DNA of 64,000 bases from Gammaproteobacteria bacterium (lineage in GTDB: Bacteria; Pseudomonadota; Gammaproteobacteria; HK1), in NCBI GenBank assembly GCA_012103455.1, contig WLWT01000001.1, forward strand, positions 4,409,288 to 4,473,287, given 5' to 3'. Of this stretch, positions 47,621 through 56,444 are shown in pieces. The position numbers were made by a program, and so were the translations under genes. The notes beneath the pieces were generated by a model that saw nothing but the letters and a program-made list of their open reading frames with translations, made no database searches and was not told the DNA's origin. The number at the start of each line of letters is the position of its first letter. Position 1 is the stretch's first letter.

Positions 47621-47815
47621 CTAGATGAGGATCCGCTCGACCTCATCGAGACTAACCTCGTCACCGCGCTGATCGTAAAACTGTGTCGTTCGGGTCGCCG
47701 AGTGCGCTGCCATGGTCCGGGCGTGCTCAAGCTTGCCGCCGTTTTTAAGGTCAGTGGTGATGCCGGTTGCGCGGAAGGTGTGGTTGAGGATTCGAGCACG
47801 GCGCTGACGCCGCAA
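47621..47815 (-). pseudogene. Tyrosine recombinase (phage integrase), C-terminal fragment
   Basis: The reading RRARILNHTFRATGITTDLK-NGGKLEHARTMAAHSATRTTQFYDQRGDEVSLDEVERILI carries the HxxR box, the second His in AAHS and the catalytic Tyr in TTQFYDQRGDEV of tyrosine recombinases. Only the last 65 residues remain; the first 250 or so are gone, replaced upstream (to the right) by an unrelated methyltransferase gene. It marks an edge of the island. No tRNA or attachment-site repeat was recognised beside it. Confidence 0.82.
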
Positions 47816-47880
47816 TCGCGGAAAAAGTGCATTTTTAGCGGTGCCCTTATAATAACCCTTGATCTACCCAGGAATTACCC

Positions 47881-48549
47881 ATGTCCGATACTTCATCAAC
47901 TGACAGTGTTCTCAAAATTAATGATGCCATCAGCTTCGATTACAACGCAGATAAAATGCGGGATTATTATGACAACTGGGCAATCGATTATAACCGGCAC
48001 GTTGAACAGGAAAAGTATGAAGGACCGGAGATTATTGCCAACTTTTTATCTGAACTGATTGAGCAGGACAAACTCCGTTATAGCAGCCCGATCCTGGATG
48101 CGGGTTGTGGTACCGGGTTAATCGGCAAAGCCCTGCATAATAAAAATTTTGTTTTGATAGATGGCTTTGACCTGTCTGCACGGATGGCCAGTAAAGCTCA
48201 GGAATCAGGCGCTTATAGGCAGGTCCTGGGTGATATCGATATCATGCAGGTTGGCCGACATTATTTACATGATAAATATAGTTGTATCGTATCCTGCGGC
48301 GTATTCACTTTAGGTCATGTGCATCCACAAGCTCTAGTTGAACTGATTCAACTGTGTCAGCGCGGCGGTTATATAGTTCTATCTACCCGAAATCATTATC
48401 TGGAAGGTACCGATTATGCATCATTCAGTCAGCAACTCATTGATAATGGACAGCTAATCTTGATTGAAGCCCACAAAGATCAGCCTTATACCAGTATGGA
48501 CAAAGCAACCTACTGGATTTATCGAAAACCGCACCGGGCTCGATTTTGA
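47881..48549 (+). CDS. Class I SAM-dependent methyltransferase
   Basis: A 222-residue methyltransferase. SPILDAGCGTGLIGKALHNK is motif I, DGFDLSARMASKAQESG motif II, and YSCIVSCGVFTLGHVHPQAL the post-II region. It resembles the small UbiE/WBSCR27-like enzymes whose substrates are mostly unknown. Codon use is clearly more AT-rich than in the genes to its right, which suggests horizontal gain. A TATAAT-like hexamer lies near 47848, about 30 bp before the ATG. It stands alone between the integrase fragment and the convergent SCO gene. Confidence 0.85.
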   Translation: MSDTSSTDSVLKINDAISFDYNADKMRDYYDNWAIDYNRHVEQEKYEGPEIIANFLSELIEQDKLRYSSPILDAGCGTGLIGKALHNKNFVLIDGFDLSARMASKAQESGAYRQVLGDIDIMQVGRHYLHDKYSCIVSCGVFTLGHVHPQALVELIQLCQRGGYIVLSTRNHYLEGTDYASFSQQLIDNGQLILIEAHKDQPYTSMDKATYWIYRKPHRARF

Positions 48550-48602
48550 ACGCACCTCGATCGACCAACCATAACTATCCGGCGACCCAACACAGTGATG
48601 GC

Positions 48603-49184
48603 TTACTCAACTAGCAAGCTGCGGATATGGGCGGCGTACGCATCCGCGCTAGTACCCTGCTCGAACACCTGAGCAACCCGGCCGGCACTGTCCACCACAT
48701 ACCCGAAAGCGGTGTGTCCCATCAGGTAGCCACCGTCGGGGAGGTCGCCGCCGCGTTCATAGACGGCGCCAAAGGAGCGGGCCGCTTCAGCGATCCGAGC
48801 AGGTGTCCCCCGCAGTCCTAGTAACTCGGGATCGAAGTGGTCTACGTATTGCTTGAGCCGGCCGCGGTTATCGCGCGCCGGATCCACCGTAATGAACAGG
48901 CCGGCGAAGGGCGCCTCGGGCGCGAGCTGGCGGCGCACTTCGCTCATCTGCACGAGCGTGGCGGGGCAGATGTCGGGACAATGGGTGTAGCCGAAGAAGA
49001 CCAACAATATACGTCCGCGTAGATCTTCGGCGCGTACCCGCTGACCATTTTGGTCCTCTAATTCAAAACGCACCGGTCTTTCGGCGAAACTTTCTTCGGG
49101 CGGCGGTGCCAGTGAGAACATCCGGCCGATCGCGGCACCGCCCAGTAACACCACCAAGCCGAGCAGCCAATGCCGCCTATTCAT
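48603..49184 (-). CDS. SCO1/SenC family copper chaperone or thioredoxin-like protein
   Basis: A 193-residue protein with an N-terminal membrane anchor (WLLGLVVLLGGAAIGRMF) and a periplasmic thioredoxin fold. Copper ligands are the Cys pair in HCPDICPATLVQMSEV and the His in GYLMGHTAFGYVVD. FVDP-type LFITVDPARDNRGRLKQYV is also typical. SCO proteins deliver copper to the CuA site of cytochrome c oxidase or handle disulfides there. No oxidase gene lies in the window. It ends the leftward gene set. Confidence 0.93.
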   Translation of the reverse strand: MNRRHWLLGLVVLLGGAAIGRMFSLAPPPEESFAERPVRFELEDQNGQRVRAEDLRGRILLVFFGYTHCPDICPATLVQMSEVRRQLAPEAPFAGLFITVDPARDNRGRLKQYVDHFDPELLGLRGTPARIAEAARSFGAVYERGGDLPDGGYLMGHTAFGYVVDSAGRVAQVFEQGTSADAYAAHIRSLLVE

Positions 49185-49214
49185 CGTGGCTGGACCATCA
49201 ATAGCGGGCCGTCA

Positions 49215-49613
49215 CTAGTGGCAAATCCAGATCCCGCGATTGCGCAGCACCGCGCCGGCGAACGGCTGTGCGCGCAGCGCGGCCAACAGATCGCCGCTAC
49301 TATCCGGTGGCAGCTCTACTATCCGCCAGCCCGGTAGAGAAGAGATCCGCACCCGCAACGAGTCATAGCGCGCCGCCCAGCGCTCCAGCTCTTGGCCGGC
49401 GCCGCTGCCGCGCAGGAAAACCGCGTACTCGGCCCGTCCTTCGGCGTTGATGTTCTGCGCCGCCAAGTGCAAGCGGTATTGGGCTCTAGCCAAGGCCTCG
49501 AATCCTGTCACCACGCCATAGACCGTCCACTGGGCCGCGCCGGAGGTCACGAACATACCGCCGGCGAAAAGCACTCCGTAGATAGCCATGGGACGCCTGC
49601 CGCTCACCGCCAC
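49215..49613 (-). CDS. Hypothetical protein with N-terminal membrane segment
   Basis: A 132-residue protein with one hydrophobic segment (AIYGVLFAGGMFVTSGAA) and a soluble remainder containing YRLHLAAQNINAEGRAEYAV and WRIVELPPDSSGDLLAALRA. It may be a small periplasmic or membrane-anchored protein. It lies between SCO (30 bp) and DUF4175 (45 bp) and is probably co-transcribed. I do not recognise the family. Confidence 0.6.
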   Translation of the reverse strand: MAVSGRRPMAIYGVLFAGGMFVTSGAAQWTVYGVVTGFEALARAQYRLHLAAQNINAEGRAEYAVFLRGSGAGQELERWAARYDSLRVRISSLPGWRIVELPPDSSGDLLAALRAQPFAGAVLRNRGIWICH

Positions 49614-49658
49614 CTCACCTGGACTATTTCCTTTGCCGCCGCCTTGGACATGCTGTTG

Positions 49659-52600
49659 TTAGCGCACCTCACCCAACTGACGATAATATTCCCCGACCAA
49701 GCGGCGGTACCCTCTTGGTTCAACAGCCTGCGCTTCAGCGCCCTGGCGTATGGACGCTATCGCCGGGTGCTGCGTGTTGCCGCCCCGTAAAGCCCGCTCT
49801 ACCCGCTGTAAGTCGCGGGCCGCGGCTGCGATGCGGTCTACATCCGCCGCTTCGGCTTTTATCAAGGCTTCGAGCCGCGCCACTAAAGTGCTTATGTCCT
49901 GAGCGCCGCGCGCTGTTGGCGGGACCACGGAATCCACCTCTCTAAGCGCCGCCGCGCTCAACCGTAACCCATCTCGCAGCGTCTCAATGTCGGCATTACT
50001 GTGGCTGCGCCGCTCAAGGCCACCGTAGCTACCGCCGCCCAGACGCGCAACCGCACTTCCCCGTAGCCCACCAGCATCATCACGGCCAACCGCGCCCGCG
50101 CCTGCCGCGAGCCGCTGCTCGGTGCCACCGGCGGCTCCAGGACGCATGCCTGCCCCCTGCCTTCCCTGCGCCCGGCTCTCGCCGGCACCAGTGCGAGCGC
50201 TATTTCTATCAGTGCTATTTCTATCATTGGGACCTTGGGAACCCGCTTGCATGCGCTCGGCCAGTCTCGCTAAACGCTGCGTAGCCACGGTCAACCGGCG
50301 CCGTGCATCGTCACCGGAGCCGGCTACCAGGGCGCGCGCCTGCGCAACCGCTTGCGCCAGCGCATCTTCTGTGGCGGCCGTCACCCGTCCGATCTGTTCC
50401 TCTATACGTTCGAATTCACCGTCCAGTTCACCGGCGGCGATTTTCTCGCCGGAGCGTCTCAAGGCCGGCGTCAGAGCACCCTCGCGCATGCCACGCGCCA
50501 CCTCCCGCAGGCTCTGAGCCACTGGCTGCGACTGGCGATGGCGCTGCGCCGAGCGTATGGCCGAATCAACTGTCTGCGCCAATCGCTGCGCAGCGCGCGC
50601 CATGCCTGTCTTGCGTTCGAACAGCGCCCCGCGCTCGTTATCCTCAGCCCCTTTCTCTTCAGGCCCTTTCTCTTTAGGCACCTTCTCTTTAAGCCCTCTG
50701 TCTTTAGGCCCTTTGTCTTTCAGCGCCACCAATGCTTCACGCGCTGCCGCCTGTTCGGCATTGAGAGACTGCGCCAGTTGGTGCGCTTTGGCCACCTCTG
50801 CGGCAAGCCGCACGGGGCCCCTTTGCTCCAGTGCGCGGCGCGCCGCTTCCAAACTCGCCAACGCACGTTCTAATCGACGGCGACGGGCCGCCGCACTGTC
50901 AGCCACACTCTGCTGCCCGGCTGCTGCGCCCTCCGATTGACCCCCGTCACGGCCCGCTTGCTCTTGCTCTGGGCGCCCCCGGCCCGATGAGCTTTGCCTT
51001 GACCGGCCCTGGTCTGACTGGCGCCCTTGGCCGGAGCGCCGATCAGCCGACGCCTGCGCGCTATTGGAGGCCTGACGCATGGCGGTGGCGGCCTCGCGCA
51101 ACTCCTGTTTAGCCCGCTCCAACGCCGCATCCGGTTTCTTGCGAGTCAACCGTTCCAACTCGCGCAACAGGGCTTCTAGCTCATCTGCCAGCGCCCGTTG
51201 CGCGCTGGCACTGCCTAGCTCACCCACATTGCGGCGCTGGCGCTGCGCCAATTCCTGCAACTTGCGCATGGTTTCATCAATGTCCTGCTCCCTGGAACCA
51301 CCCTGGCCGCGCTCGACATTGGCGTATTGAGATTTCAGCCGATCCATTTCCAGCTTGAACAGATTAGCCAGATCATTGGCGCCAGCCCGGCCGCTGCCGC
51401 CCCGTTGCGACTGGGCGATACGCACGTCACGAAACACGGCATCGGCCCGCTGTAGATGCAGCAAAGCGGTGCGCGCTTCAGGCAATGCCTCACCGGCATC
51501 CGCCGCCGCCAAGAAACTTTCCACCGCCACCATGGCGGCGATGGCATGTGGTAACTCCTCGGCCATTTTCTTGAAGCCGGGTTCCGAATCTATGACCGAG
51601 CGTTGTGCAATACGCCGGGCGATAGCCGCCACCCGATCGCGAATGCGCGCTTGGGCTCGGCCTAGCGTCCCCACCGTTTCGGAAAACTGCTCCTCCGCCA
51701 TCGCCGCCCGGTCGCGGACCAGCTTGAACAGCGCGATCACCAAGGCGCGCTGTTGCGCGGCCAACATCGCGCCGTTATCGCCGCCACCGCGTCCGCCCCC
51801 GGCCCGGGCACGGCGGTAAAAGCGCTCGAACGGACGCACTTCAAGAAAATAAATGTCCGTCTGCACCTGACGCTCGACTTGCCGCGAGTCCTTGGCGATG
51901 GCGTGAAAAGCGATCAGATCCCCAGGATTAAGCGCCATATCTTCCAGCATCAGGGTATGCGCGCCGGCGCGCTCCGCGACCGCCTCACCGGGCAGGCCCA
52001 GACTTCGCTCAGGCGCACCATTCACCGATACCAACAATTGCAGATCGCGCACCGCCACATCATCACTGGCGTCTACCCGGATGGTCACCTCTTCGATAGG
52101 ACTGACCTTGGCATCGCGCCCGGGCGCGGCGATGGCAACCCTGGGCAAACCGTCCGCCAGGGCGGTGATGGCGTATTCGCGGCTGGCGGCCTGTAACACG
52201 CCCCCTATGGCGCTGGCGAACTCGACCCGGTAAGTATCGTCTGCCTCGAGCATTAACTCTCCGATCCACTCGCCATCAACCTCTTTCAGCGCCACCGGCA
52301 CACCCGCTGCCAGACGTAAGCGACCGCTGGCCACCGGCGCATCCGCTTTCACTCGCACGATGACCCTGGTTCCCTTAATAGCACGGATATCACCTCCATC
52401 CGGTACTGTCAGCGGCGCCGCGCCGGTGTGTTCGGGATAGTGGTATTCCAGCGCTATGGCTTCGACTCCGGGCCGCGGGATCACTTTGACGGTGTGCACG
52501 GCCGAGACCACGCCTTCACTTGTTACCTGGTATTGCATATCCCGCGCCAAGGAGGTCAGTAGCGCAGCACCCGCTTCGCTCTCCTGCGCCGCCACCATGG

Positions 52601-53366
52601 TCATATTGCGCCAGGCTCCGCCACCTGGATGCCTCACCCGCAGGGTCATGGTGGGCGCGGCAAAGCCTATAGCGTGCGCCGTCACCCGCAGGTCACTGCC
52701 CTCGGGCAGCTCCACATCGCCCGGCGTCACCCGTAACGAATAGGGATTGTGCGCGGCGATGGCCGGCGCTCCGTTAGCGATGAGCGCGATACCCCGCTCG
52801 AGCCATTCGGGTGCCGTCGCCGCCAACAGTGCCACCAGTGCCACCGGGGCCAGGAGCACGAATCCCGCCTGCCGCCGGCGGCGTTGCTCCATGGCCAGCC
52901 ACCCCTGCCCGCTTTGCAATCGCTCTTTGGCCTGCGTGAATATCACCGCAGATAAAGCGCTAGAGGTATCACCGGCAGGGCCGCTGCGGTCCAATTGGCC
53001 CTCATCGAGTTCCACAGCGCTCACCATGAGCCCGTCCAAGGCGCGGTCTTCGCATTCCATCTGCGCCGTCAACCAACGCATGGAGGCTCGCCGCAACACA
53101 GTCCAGAGCAGAAAAACGGCAGCGGCGGCGGTGCATACGATGACCACCTCGCGGCCCGCTTGGACGCTCAACACGTGGTAGCGTTCGGCATCCATCCACG
53201 CAGCCACGGCGCAGATCACCCCGATCAATGCGACACCGGCCACACCGCAAGCCTGTCCCGCCCGGCGCGCCCGCAGGCGGCGGGCCACGCCGCGCATCGC
53301 GCGGCGCCACTCATGTCTTGCCGCAGTGAGTGCATGCGCTTCTTTGCGCTCCTGTGCAGGACTCAT
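49659..53366 (-). CDS. DUF4175 family membrane protein
   Basis: A 1235-residue protein. Two membrane helices lie near residues 40-95 (CGVAGVALIGVICAVAAWMD, VIVCTAAAAVFLLWTVL) and one near 170-190. A large periplasmic part has Ig-like beta segments (YSLRVTPGDVELPEGSDLRV) and then long, very polar helices rich in Gln, Arg and Glu with low-complexity stretches, including a 15-bp-periodic KEKGPKDRG-type segment (50649-50723). This matches DUF4175, which is found with MoxR/DUF58/VWA genes. Its function is unknown; a scaffold or chaperone-like role at the envelope is inferred from its neighbours. Confidence 0.82.
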   Translation of the reverse strand: MSPAQERKEAHALTAARHEWRRAMRGVARRLRARRAGQACGVAGVALIGVICAVAAWMDAERYHVLSVQAGREVVIVCTAAAAVFLLWTVLRRASMRWLTAQMECEDRALDGLMVSAVELDEGQLDRSGPAGDTSSALSAVIFTQAKERLQSGQGWLAMEQRRRRQAGFVLLAPVALVALLAATAPEWLERGIALIANGAPAIAAHNPYSLRVTPGDVELPEGSDLRVTAHAIGFAAPTMTLRVRHPGGGAWRNMTMVAAQESEAGAALLTSLARDMQYQVTSEGVVSAVHTVKVIPRPGVEAIALEYHYPEHTGAAPLTVPDGGDIRAIKGTRVIVRVKADAPVASGRLRLAAGVPVALKEVDGEWIGELMLEADDTYRVEFASAIGGVLQAASREYAITALADGLPRVAIAAPGRDAKVSPIEEVTIRVDASDDVAVRDLQLLVSVNGAPERSLGLPGEAVAERAGAHTLMLEDMALNPGDLIAFHAIAKDSRQVERQVQTDIYFLEVRPFERFYRRARAGGGRGGGDNGAMLAAQQRALVIALFKLVRDRAAMAEEQFSETVGTLGRAQARIRDRVAAIARRIAQRSVIDSEPGFKKMAEELPHAIAAMVAVESFLAAADAGEALPEARTALLHLQRADAVFRDVRIAQSQRGGSGRAGANDLANLFKLEMDRLKSQYANVERGQGGSREQDIDETMRKLQELAQRQRRNVGELGSASAQRALADELEALLRELERLTRKKPDAALERAKQELREAATAMRQASNSAQASADRRSGQGRQSDQGRSRQSSSGRGRPEQEQAGRDGGQSEGAAAGQQSVADSAAARRRRLERALASLEAARRALEQRGPVRLAAEVAKAHQLAQSLNAEQAAAREALVALKDKGPKDRGLKEKVPKEKGPEEKGAEDNERGALFERKTGMARAAQRLAQTVDSAIRSAQRHRQSQPVAQSLREVARGMREGALTPALRRSGEKIAAGELDGEFERIEEQIGRVTAATEDALAQAVAQARALVAGSGDDARRRLTVATQRLARLAERMQAGSQGPNDRNSTDRNSARTGAGESRAQGRQGAGMRPGAAGGTEQRLAAGAGAVGRDDAGGLRGSAVARLGGGSYGGLERRSHSNADIETLRDGLRLSAAALREVDSVVPPTARGAQDISTLVARLEALIKAEAADVDRIAAAARDLQRVERALRGGNTQHPAIASIRQGAEAQAVEPRGYRRLVGEYYRQLGEVR
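50199..50228. repeat. Tandem duplication, 2 x 15 bp, in the DUF4175 gene
   Basis: GCTATTTCTATCAGT is followed by a copy with one difference; it encodes DRNST-DRNSA on the minus strand. Confidence 0.9.
50649..50723. repeat. Five imperfect 15-bp units in the DUF4175 gene
   Basis: Units such as CCCTTTCTCTTTAGG encode a charged K/E-rich segment of the pattern KEKGP. The units differ at several positions, so this array is older than the perfect ones elsewhere. Confidence 0.85.
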
Positions 53367-53420
53367 GCTCCCACCTCCTATACCGTCGCTAAGCTGAAGG
53401 GTCGCTAAACCGAAGGGCCG

Positions 53421-55484
53421 CTACCCTGAACCGGGCCTCATTGAATGGCGCCTGATGGCGAGAAAATTCGCCGCCGCCGCTTCGCCGAAGAACAATAACA
53501 ACGCCAAGGTCAGCAACAGCATCGGCCAAGGCCGGCGGGCAGCCGGTGCGGGCGTGGCCGCTGCGGTATCTACCGTCTTCGGACCGGCATCTTGCCGGTG
53601 TATTACCCGGCTGAGCAATTCCTCCGCCGACATCGCGTCTCGCTCGAGTTCCACCCTGGCCACGTTAGCCGCTAGCAGCAAACGCTTTGGCAACCCGGCA
53701 CGCTCTAGCCGCTCGGCCCGCACAGTGTAATGACCCGGCTCATGCAGGCGCAGCACCGGTTGCTTCATATCGAGCCGGCGCACCGGCCCAGCGGGCAGCT
53801 CGACACTGAGTGCGCTGGGCACTGCGTGGCCAGCCGCCTGCCACAGCGCCGCTATGTCCACATGATCACCAACCACGTGAGCCCGGGGGCGCCGCTCAAC
53901 GCTTGCCAGATAGCGAATGATCTCGACGATCATAGGCGCGAAACTGGGCCCGCGGGCCAACTCGCTGAAGCGGCGCCCTAGGCCAGTGGTCAAATACACC
54001 GCTTTGCTAGTCAATGCGGTCAGCTCTACCAACGCCGGCGCGCCATTGCTGAAACTAGCGGCCACTGCCGCCCCATCGGCCAACCTTACCTGCCGGTAAC
54101 GCCACACCGGCTCGCTACTCAATAGGACGTCGGCATCCGGTTGCAGCCGCGCGGCCAGTGGATGCCCCCGTTGCAGTTGTGCGATGTAGATGCGTTCATC
54201 GCCAACCCCTTCGGATTGGTGGAATTCGCCAGGCGCCAACAATGCCTGCAACTGCCCGGGCCACTCGGCTCCGGGATCGGACTCTCCCGCAAGCAAAAAC
54301 AACCCTACGCCCAGCGTCTCCAGACGCTCCAAAAGACCACCGGCCAGGCGGGCGGGTGATGTCACCACGACGTCGAAATCGTCTGAAATATCGTCAAGGG
54401 TCAGCTCCGCCAAACGGCGCACATCGAAAGCAGCGGCGCTTTCCAGTGCCGCGCTCAAATAGACCAGCGCCGCTCCGTGTATGCCGATCGTAGCCACGGT
54501 CACGGTGCGGCGCGCGGGGATCGCGGCGTAAAAAGTGTCGCCCTCACCCCCTTCATGCCAAGCGGTGGCGCGCACCGGAGTATCCCTATCGGCCGCTCTC
54601 GCTAATGCCACCGTCACCGCCGCGCCCTGGGCCCCATCCACGCCCTGGGTCCCATCCACGCCCTGCGTCCCATCCATGCGCTGCTCGGTGAGTGTCTCGC
54701 CCGCCGCCGTCAGCCGCACCGTATAAGCTTTGCCGTAGACTGCGCGCGGCGTCACTGTCAAGCGTTCCCGATTCTTGCCCGCCCGCTCGAACTGCGCGGT
54801 CACTAGCAAGTGTGAGCGATGACTGGCAAGCCTATCGATATCGAGCCGCGTGTCCGGCGGCAGACGAATCGAGGCATCCGGCGCCAGCGACGAGCGTTGC
54901 AGATCCGAGAAAAGCGCGATCCGGCCAGGTCCGCCGAAGCGAGATAACACCACACCGGCCAGGGCCAGTGCGCCGGCTAAATCGGTGGCCTCGGCACTGG
55001 CTTGTAGCGAAGCGATATGCGCGTCCAATTCCGCCCGGTCCGCGCCGATCTCGAGCACGAGAGCCACCTCCGAATCGAACACGACCAGGCCGGCGGGTTG
55101 CCCGGGATGCAAACCGTCCAGGTAAGCCTGCGCCCGCGCTTTTGCCTCATCCATGAGAGGGGCCATGCTGTGCGACCGGTCCAGCACTATGATGACAGCT
55201 TCTGGCGAGAGCGTTGGGCCGCCGCCGTCACCGCCGCCGTCCCAGACCGGCTCGGCAAAAGCAGCGATGAGCGCGGCTAAAGCCAAACAACGGATCAACA
55301 ACAGCCAAGGATCGCGCAAGCGCCACCGGCGCAGCCGCCGTATATCGGCCTTGGGCACAAACATCAGTGAGGGGAATAGATAGCCATCACGCTCGCGGGC
55401 GGCGGCCAAGTGCACCATGATCGGCACCGCCAGCGCAGCCAGCACGGCAAAAGCGGCGGGACTGAGCCAGGTCACTGCATTCAC
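53421..55484 (-). CDS. BatA-like VWA membrane protein
   Basis: A 687-residue protein. The N-terminal double membrane segment, FAVLAALAVPIMVHLAAARE and PWLLLIRCLALAALIAAFAE with LRRWRLRD between, is the BatA/TIGR02226 signature. A von Willebrand A domain follows with the MIDAS residues in VIIVLDRSHSMAPLMDEAKA and a later TDLAGAL. A C-terminal membrane helix (PWPMLLLTLALLLFFGEAAA) closes the protein. An 18-bp repeat encodes VDGTQG three times. It overlaps DUF58 by 4 bp. In related operons these proteins act downstream of a MoxR ATPase at the envelope. Confidence 0.88.
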   Translation of the reverse strand: MNAVTWLSPAAFAVLAALAVPIMVHLAAARERDGYLFPSLMFVPKADIRRLRRWRLRDPWLLLIRCLALAALIAAFAEPVWDGGGDGGGPTLSPEAVIIVLDRSHSMAPLMDEAKARAQAYLDGLHPGQPAGLVVFDSEVALVLEIGADRAELDAHIASLQASAEATDLAGALALAGVVLSRFGGPGRIALFSDLQRSSLAPDASIRLPPDTRLDIDRLASHRSHLLVTAQFERAGKNRERLTVTPRAVYGKAYTVRLTAAGETLTEQRMDGTQGVDGTQGVDGAQGAAVTVALARAADRDTPVRATAWHEGGEGDTFYAAIPARRTVTVATIGIHGAALVYLSAALESAAAFDVRRLAELTLDDISDDFDVVVTSPARLAGGLLERLETLGVGLFLLAGESDPGAEWPGQLQALLAPGEFHQSEGVGDERIYIAQLQRGHPLAARLQPDADVLLSSEPVWRYRQVRLADGAAVAASFSNGAPALVELTALTSKAVYLTTGLGRRFSELARGPSFAPMIVEIIRYLASVERRPRAHVVGDHVDIAALWQAAGHAVPSALSVELPAGPVRRLDMKQPVLRLHEPGHYTVRAERLERAGLPKRLLLAANVARVELERDAMSAEELLSRVIHRQDAGPKTVDTAAATPAPAARRPWPMLLLTLALLLFFGEAAAANFLAIRRHSMRPGSG
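54623..54676. repeat. Three 18-bp tandem units in the BatA-like gene
   Basis: CGCCCTGGGTCCCATCCA-type units with single-base differences encode VDGTQG repeats on the minus strand. Confidence 0.93.
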
Positions 55485-56404
55485 CTCACCCGCCGGCGCG
55501 CGTTGCGCCCGCGCAGATAGTGAAATAGAACCTGAGCTAGCGCCATGGAGTTATCGGTTGACAAATAGTCGATATTGGCCGCGCCGCAGCCGGCGCGCAA
55601 AGCCGCCGAATGCGCCGCCAAAGCGGTGCTATAAGCAGCGCGAACAGCCGCCGGATCGACGGCCAGCCGCGCACCGCTTTCCATGTCTTCAAGTACCTTC
55701 GTACCACCCACGTCCAAAGTCCGCTCTGCCGCATCCAGCACGTGCATAGCGATCACATCATGTCCCCGTGCGCTGAACGCAGCCAACGCCGCCAGTACCT
55801 CTTCCACCGGTGCATAAAAGTCCGACATCACCAAGACGATGGCACGCCGGGTGAGCCGCGTGGCGATAGCCGGCAGAACGCGGGCGAAGTCTCCCGCGCC
55901 CTCGGCACGCAAATCGTCCAAGTGTCGCAACAAACCGGCCAGCGCAGCGGCCCTTGGCGGGAGGAACACCCGGGTGTGTGCAGCAAAGGCGGCAAAACCT
56001 ACCCGGTCGCGTTGCCGGCGGGCCAAGTAAGCCAAGCTAGCGCCGGCCACCGCGGCATATTCGAGCTTGGAATAATCGCCACGGCCAAAACCCATCGACG
56101 CGGAGGCATCCAAGACCAGTATCAGATCGACGGTTGTTTGGGCTTCGAATTGCTTGAGGTAGAGGCGATCGGTGCGCCCGTATACGCGCCAATCGATACG
56201 CCGAATGTCATCCCCCGGCGTGTATGGACGGTGTTCGGCGAAATCGGTGGAGACCCCCAGATGGGCGGCCCGGTGAATACCGCTCATGAAACCATCGACA
56301 ACGATACGCGCGGCCAGTTCCAGATTGCCGATGCGCATCAATACGGCCGGGTCCAAAAACCGCGCCGTGGCGCTTCTGCCGGCCAGTGCTTCCGTCACGC
56401 TCAC
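55481..56404 (-). CDS. DUF58 family protein
   Basis: A 307-residue protein. RPYTPGDDIRRIDWRVYGRT is the DUF58 signature, and LKQFEAQTTVDLILVLDASASMGFG leads into a VWA-like fold with a kept DxSxS metal site. Such proteins are partners of MoxR ATPases and are encoded directly after them, as here: moxR-like gene, 40-bp gap, DUF58, then the BatA-like gene with a 4-bp overlap. Likely cytoplasmic. Biochemical role not established. Confidence 0.92.
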   Translation of the reverse strand: MSVTEALAGRSATARFLDPAVLMRIGNLELAARIVVDGFMSGIHRAAHLGVSTDFAEHRPYTPGDDIRRIDWRVYGRTDRLYLKQFEAQTTVDLILVLDASASMGFGRGDYSKLEYAAVAGASLAYLARRQRDRVGFAAFAAHTRVFLPPRAAALAGLLRHLDDLRAEGAGDFARVLPAIATRLTRRAIVLVMSDFYAPVEEVLAALAAFSARGHDVIAMHVLDAAERTLDVGGTKVLEDMESGARLAVDPAAVRAAYSTALAAHSAALRAGCGAANIDYLSTDNSMALAQVLFHYLRGRNARRRVR

Positions 56405-56410
56405 TTATCT

Positions 56411-56440
56411 ATCCTCACGCCGGGCATCCTCACGCCGGGC
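56411..56440. repeat. Perfect tandem duplication, 2 x 15 bp, between moxR-like and DUF58 genes
   Basis: ATCCTCACGCCGGGC occurs twice in the 40-bp gap, covering most of the leader of the DUF58 gene, so it may alter spacing to its ribosome site. Confidence 0.93.
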
Positions 56441-56444
56441 AGAT

